Shown here one piece after another: positions 23,564 to 35,203 of a stretch of 64,000 bases of DNA. Both the position numbers and the translations under genes were made by a program. The notes below the pieces were generated by a model. That model was not told where the DNA came from and did not search any database. It saw only the letters and a list, made by a program, of their open reading frames with translations. Where the stretch lies: assembly GCA_029959195.1 (NCBI GenBank), contig CP114117.1, forward strand, positions 1,054,001 through 1,118,000, written 5' to 3'. The first letter of the stretch is position 1. Every line of letters starts with the position of its first letter. Origin of the DNA: Dictyophora rubrovolvata (taxonomy: Eukaryota; Basidiomycota; Agaricomycetes; Phallales; Phallaceae).

Positions 23564-24796
23564 ATGTCTGCTACTGAAGCCACCGCTCCCATCGTTGAAG
23601 AGACCCCTGTAGTTGAACCTACCGCCACCGAGCCACAGGTTGCTACTACTACCGTTAGTACCCTCTTGTTCTCGATGTTTGTCTTATCCTCTAACATATC
23701 CTCTCATAGCCTGCGGAGGCTCCTAAGGAGGTTTGTTCCTTTAAGGTCTTCATGCTTTTTCCTATATGAATTCCAAACTTTCATTTAGGACGTTGCTACT
23801 GCTACCCCTCCAGCCGACTCTACTTCCACACCTGCTCCAGAGGCAGCCGAACCCGCTGAAGCACCCGCTGCTATGGAACAACCCGCCACCGGAGAAGTTC
23901 AGGCTGAAGCGAAGCAGGAGGACAAAGTGTGTATTATTCGTTGTCAACTTGTATCCCCTCTTTATTGATATGCTGAATTAAGCCTGCCGCCACTGAAGAC
24001 AAGTCTGAAAAGCCTGCTCGTCCCAAGAGTCCTGGTATCTTAGCCAAGCTCCTTTCGCCGTTCAAACATGACAAGAAACCCAAGAGTCCCAAGAAGGAAA
24101 AGAAGAAGGAAGAGACCCCTAAGGAAGATGCTGCACCGGCCACTGCTGAAGAGGTGTGATTTTTGTTTATGATGACTGACTAATCGCTGAAATAATTTTC
24201 CCTGCCTATAGCCCGCGCCAGTTGCCGAAGAAGCCCCCAAGGAAGAGGTCGCAGCTGATGAACCTGCTGCTCCCGCCCCAGCTGAGGAACCATCAGCCCC
24301 CGTCGAGACTTCTGCGGAGCCGGCCAAGGAAACGTAGGTTATTCAAAAACTTTCCCTGATCACCTTTTCTAATCTTGCCTGTAGAGAAGCTCCCGCCAGT
24401 GATGCCCCGGCCACTGAAGCCAGTGCTCCCACTGAGGCTCCTAAGGAGGAAGTCAAGCCGACCGAAGATAAGGTATGGACGTCGACCTTTTTTTCAATTC
24501 GGACGATAGCTAAATATCAACGAAAGAATAAGGACACTGCCAAAAAAACTAAAGTCACTCGTCGCTTCTCGGCCCGTATCACCGACCTTTTGAAGCCAAC
24601 GAAGAGAGAGAACAAAGAGTCATTGCCCAGTAAGGTTAACGAAGAGCCTCCCATTCTTGCGGCTCCGGTTGCCATGGAACCCCTTGAGAACCCCGCCGCT
24701 GAGGACCAAGCTAAGGCGGAAGAATCCGCCGTGCCCGAAGAGACATCAAAACCTACTGAAGTTCCCGCTGCTCCAGTTGTCGCTGCTGCTGCATGA
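23564..24796 (+). CDS. Unrecognised Ala/Pro/Glu/Lys-rich low-complexity protein
   Basis: I do not recognise the function. Seven exons, six introns of 50-60 bp in 1.2 kb. Product begins MSATEATAPIVEETPVVEP and is dominated by A, P, E and K with repeats of the form EAPKEE. Two basic islands interrupt it: KSPGILAKLLSPFKHDKK near the middle and TRRFSARITDLLKPTKRE near the end; both carry Leu-Leu-x-Pro-x-Lys and could be short amphipathic helices. The end is APVVAAAA, stop at 24794-24796. Exon 2 (23710-23730) is only 21 bases, in phase. No signal peptide or membrane segment is visible. Splice borders agree with GT-AG and keep the composition constant, which supports a real gene despite low complexity. 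The CT-rich upstream tract suggests strong expression. Confidence 0.75.
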
Positions 24797-25952
24797 GACT
24801 CGTCTGTCCCTTGTAGCACTAGTGCGGACGAACTGTTAACGTTACTTCTTACGATGCTCTTTCTCAACCACGCCATTTTCTCTCTCTCCCCATGTGCAGT
24901 TTCTTTGTCTTGATTCGTATACCACTCCGGAGACTCCTGCCGTTGCGCTTAATTCACAAATCGCGTCTATTAGCACGCTGTGTCCCCCTCACCTTTCGAT
25001 GCCTTTCGACGATACGTTACGTTTCTTTTTTTTACAATCTGGTTTTTTATTTCAGATTCAGTGTCTATTTTTTTCTTTCTAAAGTAGCGCGTTATGTTCC
25101 TTTTATCTCGAACTTTTCTTTTTCTCTCATTCGGTACTTCAATGCATCCTCCAATTAGCATCGTGACATCGATTAATTAGCTACTTATTTCCTTTGGAAA
25201 ATATACCTCCTCTCGAATCTTATCTTTTGGGGTAGATTGATTAAGGTTAAAGAAGATAGGGCTCGAAGTCAAATGACCCTTTGACAAGTCCGCTGTCGGA
25301 ATGCAGGGGCGTGCTGACGTCATTAAGTGGACGTGAATGCTTTGCGTGACCACTGTTTATTTATTTATGTACGCATTCATTCATTTGAATAAAGTACGCC
25401 ATCCTTATAATAAGCTTCTGTGGCCAACTTCGACGTACGTAACTATGATATTGGCATAATGTATATAAAAGCAGTGTCAACATAAATATGGTCACCAGGG
25501 CGTAACTTCAAGTTCTTCGCGCGGGATTTCGATTGGCGGTTACTGGTATGTTATGATCGTTCTCTTTGGAAATTAAACGTTTTCTTGTCTTCTAATTAGT
25601 ATTAGAATCAGAATCAGAATCATGGTATATAGCTCGTGTGTTGCGGTTTCTTTAGCTGAATTCGGAATTGCGTGATTGTGGCTAGCAGCGATAGGTCGGC
25701 TACTAACAGTCTCGAGACCTTCCCTCGGAAAGACTGAACTGCGAAATAGCCGATGCAAATGCCTTTTTGTAGTTTGAAACAGAAGATGGGTGTTCCAAAG
25801 GTGATTAAACATCTAGGAAACTGAAACTTTGTATCCGTGCGTACACACACACTCACTCTCAGATAAGGCTATCTGTCAATCGAACAAAATCGAGATCGAG
25901 TGTAGAAGCGTTGAAACCAACCTAAAATCTTTACATTCGGATGCAGGGCCAA

Positions 25953-25969
25953 GGGGGGGGGGGGGGGGG
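25953..25969 (+). repeat. Poly-G run of 17
   Basis: Seventeen consecutive G on the plus strand. Long pure G runs are rare in fungal DNA and are prone to slippage and sequencing error. Confidence 0.8.
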
Positions 25970-26491
25970 AAAGAACTTGCGTTATGTAGTGATGTGATTA
26001 GTTGCGATTAGTTCCCCCACCTAAGCTTACCCTTGTTACCCTTGGCCCAAGGGTTTGAACGCGTTCACATGACTAGGCGTTATCTTCTCTGCGGTGCATG
26101 CCCACGCCATGCCATGCCATGATAAACCTTGGCCATGGCGGGTGCAAAGACGGTTTAGTGCGTTTCCATTCCGGAGTTGACGATAATCACTGTCATGGAG
26201 TCTCTTCGAGTTTCAAATCTTTTTTCGATGGTGCCATTGATGGTCCATCATCCAAGACTAAGATTCCAAGTCATACGCCAGTCAGTCATTTAGAGTCTCG
26301 TCCCGTGTTTTCCGAATGGCTTTAGGGCGAGTTTTTGTTACTTTTAAAGAGGCCGGAAATATATTTGAATCAAGTATTTATGAGTGCGAGTCTAAGTGCC
26401 ATGATTAGCCGTCGGGTCCGTAGTATGCCAATGCCAGTGTTTTCTTACCAGATAAAGTCGAGATCTGCCGATGTAATTGAAGTGAAGTGAA

Positions 26492-26492
<1 letters not shown>

Positions 26493-26523
<31 letters not shown>
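26493..26523 (+). repeat. TG dinucleotide microsatellite
   Basis: About 15 TG units, ending 18 bases before an upstream ATG (26541) and 163 bases before the eIF2B epsilon start. Confidence 0.9.
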
Positions 26524-26524
<1 letters not shown>

Positions 26525-26686
26525 AGAGTGCACCTCAAAAATGTCTCGCGAGCGTGATTCGGAAATAGAGACTGGGCCTACAGGCAACGTCGTGGTGAAG
26601 GCCCAAGGAATTCCGGCGCTTACCAAGCCAAGTATGCGCCCGCGCACAGCACGTCGTCGTCATCGCACCTTTCGTCAACGCGTGGA

Positions 26687-29422
26687 ATGCCTCCCAAAAT
26701 CTCGAACGACAGTAATAATCTACCTACAGATGAAGATGAACCGTTACAAGCTGTGATACTCGCCGACACGTACAACGAAAGACTCAAACCCTTAACCGTT
26801 GAGCGACCTCGTGTCAGTTTTCAAGTTTAAACCTTGTTCTGCTTCGATATTTTGATGTCTGATGCGCTTTTCGCTCTTGTTTTTTTTATCATCTTCTTTA
26901 GTGTCTTCTTCCAATATGTAATACCACACTTTTAGATTGGACAATCGAGAGTCTTTCGTTGGCTGGGGTACAAGAAATATTTGTCGTATGCACTGCTCAT
27001 GCGGAGCTCATCAAAGAAACATTAGCGTATGTTTGCTTTTTATGTTTTCCTTCACATGCAGATATCCAAAATTTATATATATAAAGAAAATCCAAATGGA
27101 GTCATCCTTCCTCAGGCCTCAAAATCACACCAATAATAACCGCATCGACATGCTGGGCCCCGGGCGATGCCTTACGCGACGTCTATACACACGGCGTCAT
27201 TACCTCCGATTTCATACTTGTCTTCGGGGATCTCGTGAGCAATATCCGGTTGGACGAGATAGTCAAGATACATAAGGCGAGGCGGAAAGCTGATCGGGAT
27301 GCTACCATGACTATTATTGTTAAAGAGGCAGGCACCGAACAGCGTTTGCGGTGAGTTTTTCATTTTCATATCTTCACAGTCTGTTGTTGAGAAAAATTCC
27401 CGTTTGCTGTTGTGTTTGCAGACCGCTAGGCGATGGAGGTGTTTTCGTTCTTGATGCAGATACTAACGAGTGCTTGCATTATGAGGCCGTTCCTGGACTA
27501 CCTCTCAAAAAAAAGACCCATATACCCCGAGATATATTCGAAAAACATCAAAATGTGGAGGTTAGAAATGACCTTATTGATTGTGGAATTGATATCTGTT
27601 CCGTCGAGGTATGCGTGGTACTTGTTGTTTATATGTGCTTTTCTTTAAAAAGAAAATTATATACAGGTTCCGTCATTGTTTCAAGATAATTTCGACTACC
27701 TCGATATTCGGCGTCATTTCCTGCATGGTATTTTGACTTCAGACCTGCTAAACAACAAAATACATTGCCATATTGTTCAAAATGGATATGCGGCTCGCGT
27801 TAAGGATAGTAAAAGTTATGCTACTATCAGGTACGCACAGGTTGCAATCCGTGTAATTCCTTTATTGTTTACCTTCATTTTCTGCAGTAATGATATTCTG
27901 ACACGATGGACGTACCCTCTAGTACCTGATGAGAATAATCCTAGTGGGCAAATGTACGAATACCGACGACGGAATGTTTATTTGCCTTCCGGCGGATCGA
28001 GCATTCAGCTATCCAGGTAATTTTTTCCACAATCATATTACAATGGTACAAGAGAAAAACAATCTTTTTAATAGATCATGTAAAATTGGGAGCAATACGC
28101 TATTGGGATACGGCACCAAATTATCTGACAATGTCCAAATTCTGCATTCCGTTCTAGGTAATGGCTGCTCGATAGGTGCAAACGTCGCTATTAAAGATAG
28201 TTACTTATGGGACGACGTGGTCGTCGAAAGCAGTTGTACCATTGAGCAGTGTATTATTGGCCGAGGAGCGAAGATTCTCAAAGGGAGCGTATTGTCGAGG
28301 GGGTCTTTGGTTGGAGATGGGGTTATTCTCGGGCCTAATGCGAAGTTGGAAGCGTTTACAAGGGTGTCGAGAACGCCACCTGAAGATGGGGAAGGTAAAT
28401 GCGCTATTTATTACTGTGTATGTGGCTTATGTTGGAGATAGATGGAGGATCGCCAAAGTATTTGGGTGCTAAGACGAATGGGACTGTTTGGCCTAGTCTT
28501 GATTCTCTCTCACATGAGCGGGATGAATCTGATGAGGAAGATGAGGTGGTTGATGAGTTGGAAGCTCCAGTTAACCTTCGTTTATTACGATTAGGTATGT
28601 TCCGTGGACACTTTGTCTAACTCGATAATGAGAATGATTGTTATTTCCAGGCGACGAGACACACCTGTCCGATCTACAGCTGTACGAGCCGGACAGTTCA
28701 TCATCATCATCATCCGAAGAAGATGATGACGACGACGACGACGACGATCACGATGGCTTAGAAGCTGGATCTTCACAAGACGATAACGCGTCAGTGCATT
28801 CTTCAGCTACATCATCAGCTGCAGCAGGACCTAGTCTAGAATCCAAACTGAATTCTATCGCTGACGCGGAATTTACGAGCGAAGTAACTGCATCGCTAGA
28901 GCGCGCGTGGACGGAGAATCATACGGTCGAGAATGCGGCGGTGGAGTTGAAAACGCTCCGGATGGCTAGTAATGTGCCGCTTAGACGTGTTAGAGAGGCG
29001 GTTGTGAGGTTTTTGTTGGAGAAGATTGTTGGAAAGGAGCAGAGTGGGTTTAGGGAACGGATTCCGAGAGTTGTTGGACGGTGGGGTGGATTAATTGATT
29101 CTATTGGTGGGTCTGATGCTGTTGAGACTATTGAGATTTTACAGGTTGGTGTTTTGTTTTTGCTTGCTTGTCTAAACAACTAATCTTTCAACAGGATGTG
29201 TGTGCCGGAGAACCTCAATTTCTCAATTTGTTTGGACTGCTTCTTGGCGCTTTGTATCAAGAGGATATTATAGAAGAGGAGGATGTTCGGGCGTGGCATC
29301 GAAAACCGGAAAGTCGGGGGAAGAAGGGTGTACCCGGGATGGAAAAATGCTGGTTGGTTGGTAGTCGGATGATTGAACAGTTTAATGCGCAGGATTCTGG
29401 CTCTGAATCGGACTCGGAGTAG
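26687..29422 (+). CDS. GCD6: Translation initiation factor eIF2B subunit epsilon
   Basis: Catalytic subunit of the GDP/GTP exchange factor for eIF2. Start chosen at 26687 (MPPKISNDSNNLPTDEDEPL), as fungal orthologues often begin MPPK. Nucleotidyltransferase-like region: QAVILADTYNERLKPLT, CLLPICNTTLLDWTIESL, VITSDFILVFGDL, DLIDCGIDICS. Left-handed beta-helix repeats: SCKIGSNTLLGYGTKL, SVLGNGCSIGANVAIKDS, GRGAKILKGSVLS. After an Asp-rich run (DDDDDDDDD) the C-terminal W2/HEAT domain, which holds GEF activity, reads FTSEVTASLERAWTENHTVE and ends at acidic/aromatic EDVRAWHRKPES and SGSESDSE. At least ten introns. An alternative first exon from 26541 (MSRERDSEIETG) spliced 26631/26730 also gives an open frame. 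Confidence 0.9.
28724..28750 (+). repeat. GAC trinucleotide run (poly-Asp) in eIF2B epsilon
   Basis: A GAT/GAC run encodes a block of about nine Asp residues between the beta-helix domain and the W2 domain. Confidence 0.8.
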
Positions 29423-30028
29423 TGGGGTATTGTAGAATAATAAGAAAAGTAGTAAAATATTGAATGCATGATTAAACGAGAGGTATATGTCAAAGCATCT
29501 ATTTATGTGTAAATGTCCTATAACAACAAGGGAAGAGTGTCCGTCCGTATGTTGCGAAATGCGTCAGTCATCTAGGTCGTTCGTTCGTTCGATCGATTGT
29601 TCGTTAATATTTTAGGATAATGTATAATGCTGAAGTGGGGTTAAGCATTCTGACCAAAGGACATATTTGAAAAGACACAGTACCGTGAATAATTCCAGGA
29701 ATGTATCCCAGAATTGTCAATAAAATCTATATTTGATTGGTCAGATCAAAATCAGAAGAAAAAAACAGAGAATGAAATAGATAGCATACGTTGATGAGAA
29801 AGTCGGCCCCGCACCCTCTTTCTAAGAAGACACCCAAAGGGGGCAGGATGATAGCGAATATGATCTGTGAGGTGAGGAGAGGTCAGGTACTGCGGGTCAA
29901 TGGAGTTATCGGGTAACTGACTTTGCAAATATCTGAACCTGTGGCTGGCATTGTATAATAGTTTTGAAATTGAGGAGAGAGACAAGAGAACACATAAAGG
30001 CGGGGAGGGGATGGTTTTATAGCCTGAA
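29423..30028. other. Intergenic region
   Basis: 3' flank of eIF2B epsilon and promoter of the formamidase-like gene. Tandem TTCG units occur near 29578-29600. No gene or RNA seen. Confidence 0.45.
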
Positions 30029-30973
30029 ATGACGTCACTATTTCATGCTCACACCAATGACACACTTGGTACAAACGCTGGCAATATCAGGCGGTATCTC
30101 AGCCTGGATTCTTACGTCAACATGACGAGTCAAGGATCGACGCACCACAGATTTATAGATCTTTATGCGGACAAAGAGACGTCAAGCAAGCCACTGATTG
30201 TTTTCATTCATGGGGGGGCATGGAGATCTGAATCGAAGGAGATGTTCCGGGCATTTGCGGGGTGTGTTCTAGAAGGATTTCATTTACCGGTTGCCGTGCT
30301 TGATTATCGCTTGTCGGTGAGTCGGAATTTTTGTCGAATCGAATATTGAAAAAAACTCACAAAACGTGTTGTATAGATTAAGAGTAACAATAATTTGAAA
30401 CATCCGGGACATGCTGAGGATGTTTTAAGCGGACTGGAGGAGCTGGTCAGATGGCCTGATTTGGTGTTTGATCGGACGCGGATGTACGTTGTTGGACATA
30501 GTGCTGGCGCACATATTCTGTGCTCTATATTCCTGGATGGCGGGGTGAAAGAGCTGCAGCCTAGTGGAGAGCTTGTGAAAGCGGTGCGAGGGATTGTTTT
30601 GGCGTCGGGGATCGCCGACCCGGAGGCACTGCTTGCACGATACCCGCATTATGATTTCATACCGCAAGTGTTCACGGAACCGTATTCACGTTGGAACACC
30701 CTCGTGTACCCGCTTCGAAAGGGCTTGTCGGAGCACACGCGATGGCACATTGTGCATTCATCTGGAGACACCCTTGTGAATACACAACAATCGGAGGATA
30801 TGTTTACCCATCTGGTTGAGGCCTATGCAAGACGGAACTGGGACACAGGGCTGATCTCGAAGGACTATGATGGCCTGTCTGCGGGTCACTATTACACTAG
30901 TCAGGCGCCTGTCGAGTTCGGGTCACTGATTGGGGCGTGGGCTGTGCAGGCTATTCAGAAAGGATCTCAGTGA
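30029..30973 (+). CDS. BNA7: Kynurenine formamidase-like alpha/beta hydrolase
   Basis: Likely hydrolyses N-formylkynurenine to kynurenine, step two of the tryptophan-to-NAD pathway. Two exons; product about 290 residues. Oxyanion-hole motif IVFIHGGAW, then AVLDYRLS, nucleophile elbow VVGHSAGAHIL (Ser), acid loop WHIVHSSGDTLV (Asp) and AGHYYT (His). The stretches DPEALLARYPHYDF and VHSSGDTLVNTQQ align in spacing with yeast Bna7 as I remember it, which favours formamidase over other HGGxW hydrolases. The first ATG (30029) sits inside TGACGTCA; a later in-frame Met at 30122 is an alternative start. KMO and kynureninase genes 13-15 kb away support the assignment. Confidence 0.72.
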
Positions 30974-31932
30974 GTTATTAGAGCGTATTATACTTGGAGC
31001 CAAGTGGCTCCACGTTGTTGTTTTTATATAACTTGAACGTGTTTTGAGTTGATGTGAAATCGGAAGTGAACTCTGCCGAAGTTCTACGCCCAGTGCCAAT
31101 TCGGTATTGAAACAGCGCATTTCTCTTCTTTAATCGTAAATATATTGCCAAGCGTGCATAAGTATTATGTATCTATCAGGGAAAGGCAGTGAGTATCTTT
31201 CGATTGATTTAATTTAATTTAATTTTTTTTTCCCATCCGGTTTGTGTGCATAATCGGTGGAAAGGCCGGGCAGCCATGCGGTTCTGCTTGGTATGGATTT
31301 CCATCCATCACGATGATTGTTCCATGGGGCAGCGAGCTGGATATGTATTCAAGTCAAGTTGGATTTCCGTTGGCTGCCTTCTGACGGGTTGAATTATGAT
31401 GATAGATCCCTGCATGCCCAATTAGATTTTCGAATAACCGCAATTGTCCGCCGCCGAGCTATGTAATAGTTAGTGCATAGTTCTAGTCTAGTTTTAGACT
31501 GTCCACTGGGCTCGTCCAACAATGAGTCTCAGCGCAGTTTGCTACTACTAGTATTATCTATGTCGGACCGTGTAGTATGACTAAGAATCTAAGAATAGAC
31601 AGTTTTTTTTTGGGTTTGGGCACCCACGCGCTTCGTCCCCAGAATTACACACACACACGCGCAGCTCCGGGACCGGCAAGCGCATGATTATTACGTCATA
31701 CCAGCCAAATGCCGAGGACACCTAGCCGATGCCGGCGGGGCCCCTGAAAAAAAAATAAACAACAACGCAGCACACACAAAAACACCGAGCAAGTGGAAAA
31801 TCATTTTTAAATCATTTTTAAGTATTTTGCTTATTTCTCTCTTCTTCTTCTTCTTTTCCCTCTCTCATCTCGTCCTAACCAACTCTCCCCCTCGGCACTC
31901 TCCACCTCCCGCTCCGTCCAAGAACATCGTCC
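30974..31932. other. Intergenic region upstream of kinase gene
   Basis: 3' flank of the formamidase-like gene and promoter of the Hal4-type kinase. It holds short A and T runs, a CA run (31649-31658), and TTACGTCA at 31691-31698, a bZIP-type (CRE-like) site. A CTTC-rich pyrimidine leader runs 31836-31930. Confidence 0.45.
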
Positions 31933-34900
31933 ATGCCAACCATGTCTGCCAAGACATCGAATGGCGTGCCCCAATTCAGTTCTTCGCTTAATTCCCATCC
32001 TCAGTCTCAGTCTCATTCTCAGCTTTCTCTTCAACCACAACCACAACCACAACCACACCTTCAACCTCCACCACTACTGAAACGGCAGCCACCAACACCG
32101 CCCGACTCCCTTCCGCAACAGCCGTCATCTCCCTCAGCCTCGGTCTCAGCTTCAGTCTCATCGCTACCAGTTAACGAGTCTGACGGGAGTGACGATCAAA
32201 AGCACGATATGCTCAACCTTCAGCAAGCCGTCGTACAAGCTGGCCTCGTTGGCGCTGGCATCGTCCCCGAACAGCAACAGCGTTCCAAATCAGTCGACAA
32301 TCGTCCCGCCCTTGTTCCCTTCACTGTTCAGCAACCTGAATCAACTTCGAACGATGAACTGGGTGCGCATGATAAGGTAAATATTTGCTTTCATTTTCAG
32401 GAAACACCCTTCGTTCCCTTTAGCTCATTGTATTATTGTTTCATTTAATTACATGTATATATCACAGCAAAACCAGCGTCACTTGGCTGTTCAAAACCAG
32501 TCACCAGCTCACCTGCATTCTCACTCTCACTCTCGGTTCTCGTTTCCGCGTCGTCGCTCAACACAGCCACTTAACGAGTCCGTTACGCCATCAGATCCTG
32601 CACAGGACGGTACCAACCCGACTCCGACTCCGGCTCCCGCTCCGACATCCTCATCTCGTACTACCAAGCACTCAACTGCCGGTCCTTTACATGACCTGAA
32701 ACGATTCCTGAATCACCATATACCGCATCATCATCATCACCCACATAGAGATAACAGTTCCTCTACCTCTCCAACAGCTTCCCCTCACGACGACTCGTCC
32801 GATGTTCACGTCTCAAAGTTTTCTAACTTTATTAACAAACATAAAGACAAGGCTCCATCTCCCCCTAATCCCGCCTCTCACCATCGAACACCCTCCCCTC
32901 CTCGCTCGGCAGCCACCAGCAACCGACCTTCTATAACACCGACCGTACACTCGACTGCGCCAAGTCACCACACTAGTGCAACCTCTTTTACCACAACTCC
33001 ACACCACCCTCATGGGTTTGCATCTTTATCCGAAGCTACTCAGGCTCATTTGAGCAAAAAATACGGCAAATGGGGTCGTGTTCTCGGCTCCGGTGCCGGA
33101 GGTACAGTGCGGCTTATTAAGTCCAGCAGCAAAAACGGTGGCCATGTCTTTGCTGTGAAAGAATTCAGACCTAAGCGAAGTGGGGAATCCGAGAAAGAAT
33201 ACCAAAAAAAGGTTACCGCTGAATTCTGTGTTGGTTCCGCCCTGAAGCATCCTAACATTATCGAAACTATCGACATCGTATGTGATCACGGTCATTATTA
33301 TGAGGTCAGCCGGTCCGAACATTTGATTCTATTTTGATATGATTTGATTGATTTTTTGATTTTTATTATATTTTCTTTATTAAAAAAAAATAATTTTGTT
33401 GTGTTTTTTTCTCTTCTTCACCCCCCACCCAATTAGGTCATGGAATATGCTCCATATGACTTGTTCAGTGTCGTCATGTCTGGCAAAATGACCCGTCCCC
33501 AGATTTACTGTGTTTTTCGGCAAATAGTCGATGGTGTCGACTATCTCCACGGTATGGGTCTCGCTCACCGCGATCTCAAACTCGACAATTGCGTTTTGAC
33601 CGAAAACAATGTCATTAAACTCATCGACTTTGGCACAGCGACCGTATTTCATTACCCGGGTGGCAAGGCTCAGACCCTTGCTACAGGCGTGGTAGGTTCG
33701 GACCCTTATTTGGCACCAGAGGTCCTTAATGCCGAGGCGTATGACCCACGCAAGACCGATGTATGGAGTGTCGCCATTATATTTTTGTGCATGGTCCTGA
33801 GACGGTTCCCCTGGACGATTGCGGATACCAAGGCAGACCATAGCTTTAGAAGTTTCGTTCATGCGAATCCGGACCTTTGTACCGTTCCAGTCGCAAAAAA
33901 GAAGGCGAAGAAGCAGCTGCTGTTGGAGCAGGTGACTGCGCCACTACCACAGCAACCATTGCCAGCTGTGAAAACGGACGTAAACGGAGTTGGCGCACCA
34001 CCACCACATCAACAACAACAACAGGAACGGCAACGGCGGTTGCCGGAGGGCCAAGGGACGACACAATTATTGTCTACGCGTTCACAAACTCAATCGACTA
34101 GCTCGAGTGAATTCTCACAGCGTGGCGATTCGAGCGGATGCGAAACGAATATTACTGTTCCACTATCGCATGAGAAGAGTACTACCGAAAAGAGTACCAA
34201 TACCTCCTCGGCTTCCTCCTTGGACAGCGGCATTTCCAACAAATTCCTCCGGCCTTCTATTCATATTTCGTCTGTCAGTACGAGCACACTGCCGGCCACG
34301 TTCGCTCGGACATCATCGCCTGAAGAGGTTGAAGATCTGAGCGTGCTGACGTTGGGACGTCCGACTGAAGAAGTGGAAAGTTTACCGCTTGGTTTGTCGT
34401 ACTATCCTGAAGGAAATGACGAGAAGACACCGGTTGCTGGATCTGCTGCCGTGACAGAGGGTTCGTCGTCGAAGAAAGAGGCTCCACCGGTTTTAATGAC
34501 TAGCGAGCCGTTATCTCCTTCGACCCCTAAGGCGAACGGCAAGATTTCTGCCAGCTTAGTTGTCATTAATGGTGGCAGTGTTGGTTCGGCTACGACAACA
34601 ATAACTGCTGGTACTACAGCTACGGCCACGGCTACGGCTACGTCATCTTCGAGTTCTGCTGTCACTTCTAAACCACGGAAACCTTCCCCTTCACGTCTGA
34701 CTGCGGATCTCAATGCAAACAGTAAATCACCTTCGGACTCCAAGTCCAGCGTGTCTTCTCCTCTTGTCAATGGGACAGGAACAGGAGCAGGCGCTGATTC
34801 GATATTCAGACTTTTGCCTCGGGAGTCGCGGAATGCTATTCGACGGATGATGCATGTTGAGCCCAAAGGGCGGTGTACTCTTTCGGATTTACTTCATGGA

Positions 34901-35203
34901 CGGGGGAAAGGCAAGTCGGATGGGTTGAGATGTTTGTGTAATGGTGAGGAGTGTGGTGGAGGGTTGAATACCCCTCCTGCAGAAGAAGATGAAGAAGACG
35001 AGGACGACGATGAAGGTGGTTGTGATGATATAGAGTCGGGTGAAGGCGACGGGAAAAACGATGATGAAAGTAGTGATGGTGATGCGTGGCTGAAGAGTAT
35101 CGAGACTTGCTCTGCTCATGCCGCTCTTGGAAAATCGTCTCCTCACGACCATTGCAAAATTCCCATTGACGATAAACAAGGCAAGAAACGATTTTTCTTA
35201 TAG
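31933..35203 (+). CDS. Hal4/Sat4-type Ser/Thr protein kinase with split catalytic domain
   Basis: Kinase of the fungal NPR/HAL5 family; yeast relatives stabilise nutrient and potassium transporters. Three exons (31933-32376, 32468-33304, 33437-35203), about 1015 residues. The first 340 residues are low-complexity (Gln/Pro, Ser, His). The catalytic domain starts near residue 345: [17 protein letters not shown] (glycine loop), [14 protein letters not shown] (Lys), [64 protein letters not shown] and [20 protein letters not shown]. All catalytic residues are present. About 300 low-complexity residues then separate this from the terminal lobe segment [20 protein letters not shown]. An acidic tail follows ([13 protein letters not shown]). 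Close to Hal4/Sat4 by the GSGAGG loop, but exact orthology is not proven. Confidence 0.85.
32034..32066 (+). repeat. CAACCA repeat (Pro-Gln) in kinase N terminus
   Basis: About four CAACCACAA units encode QPQPQPQPH in the unstructured N-terminal region. Confidence 0.75.

Larger units (their letters stand above)
24797..26686. other. 1.9 kb intergenic region with homopolymer and microsatellite
   Basis: 3' flank of the low-complexity protein gene and promoter of eIF2B epsilon. It contains a G17 run, a TG microsatellite and three tandem CCATG units near 26105-26120. No coding exon is convincing before 26541. Confidence 0.45.

Noticed and set aside
25315-25322. Perfect CRE palindrome TGACGTCA here and again at 30030-30037 (overlapping the formamidase-like ATG)
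   Set aside because: An exact 8-mer is expected about once in 64 kb by chance, so two copies are not evidence of regulation.
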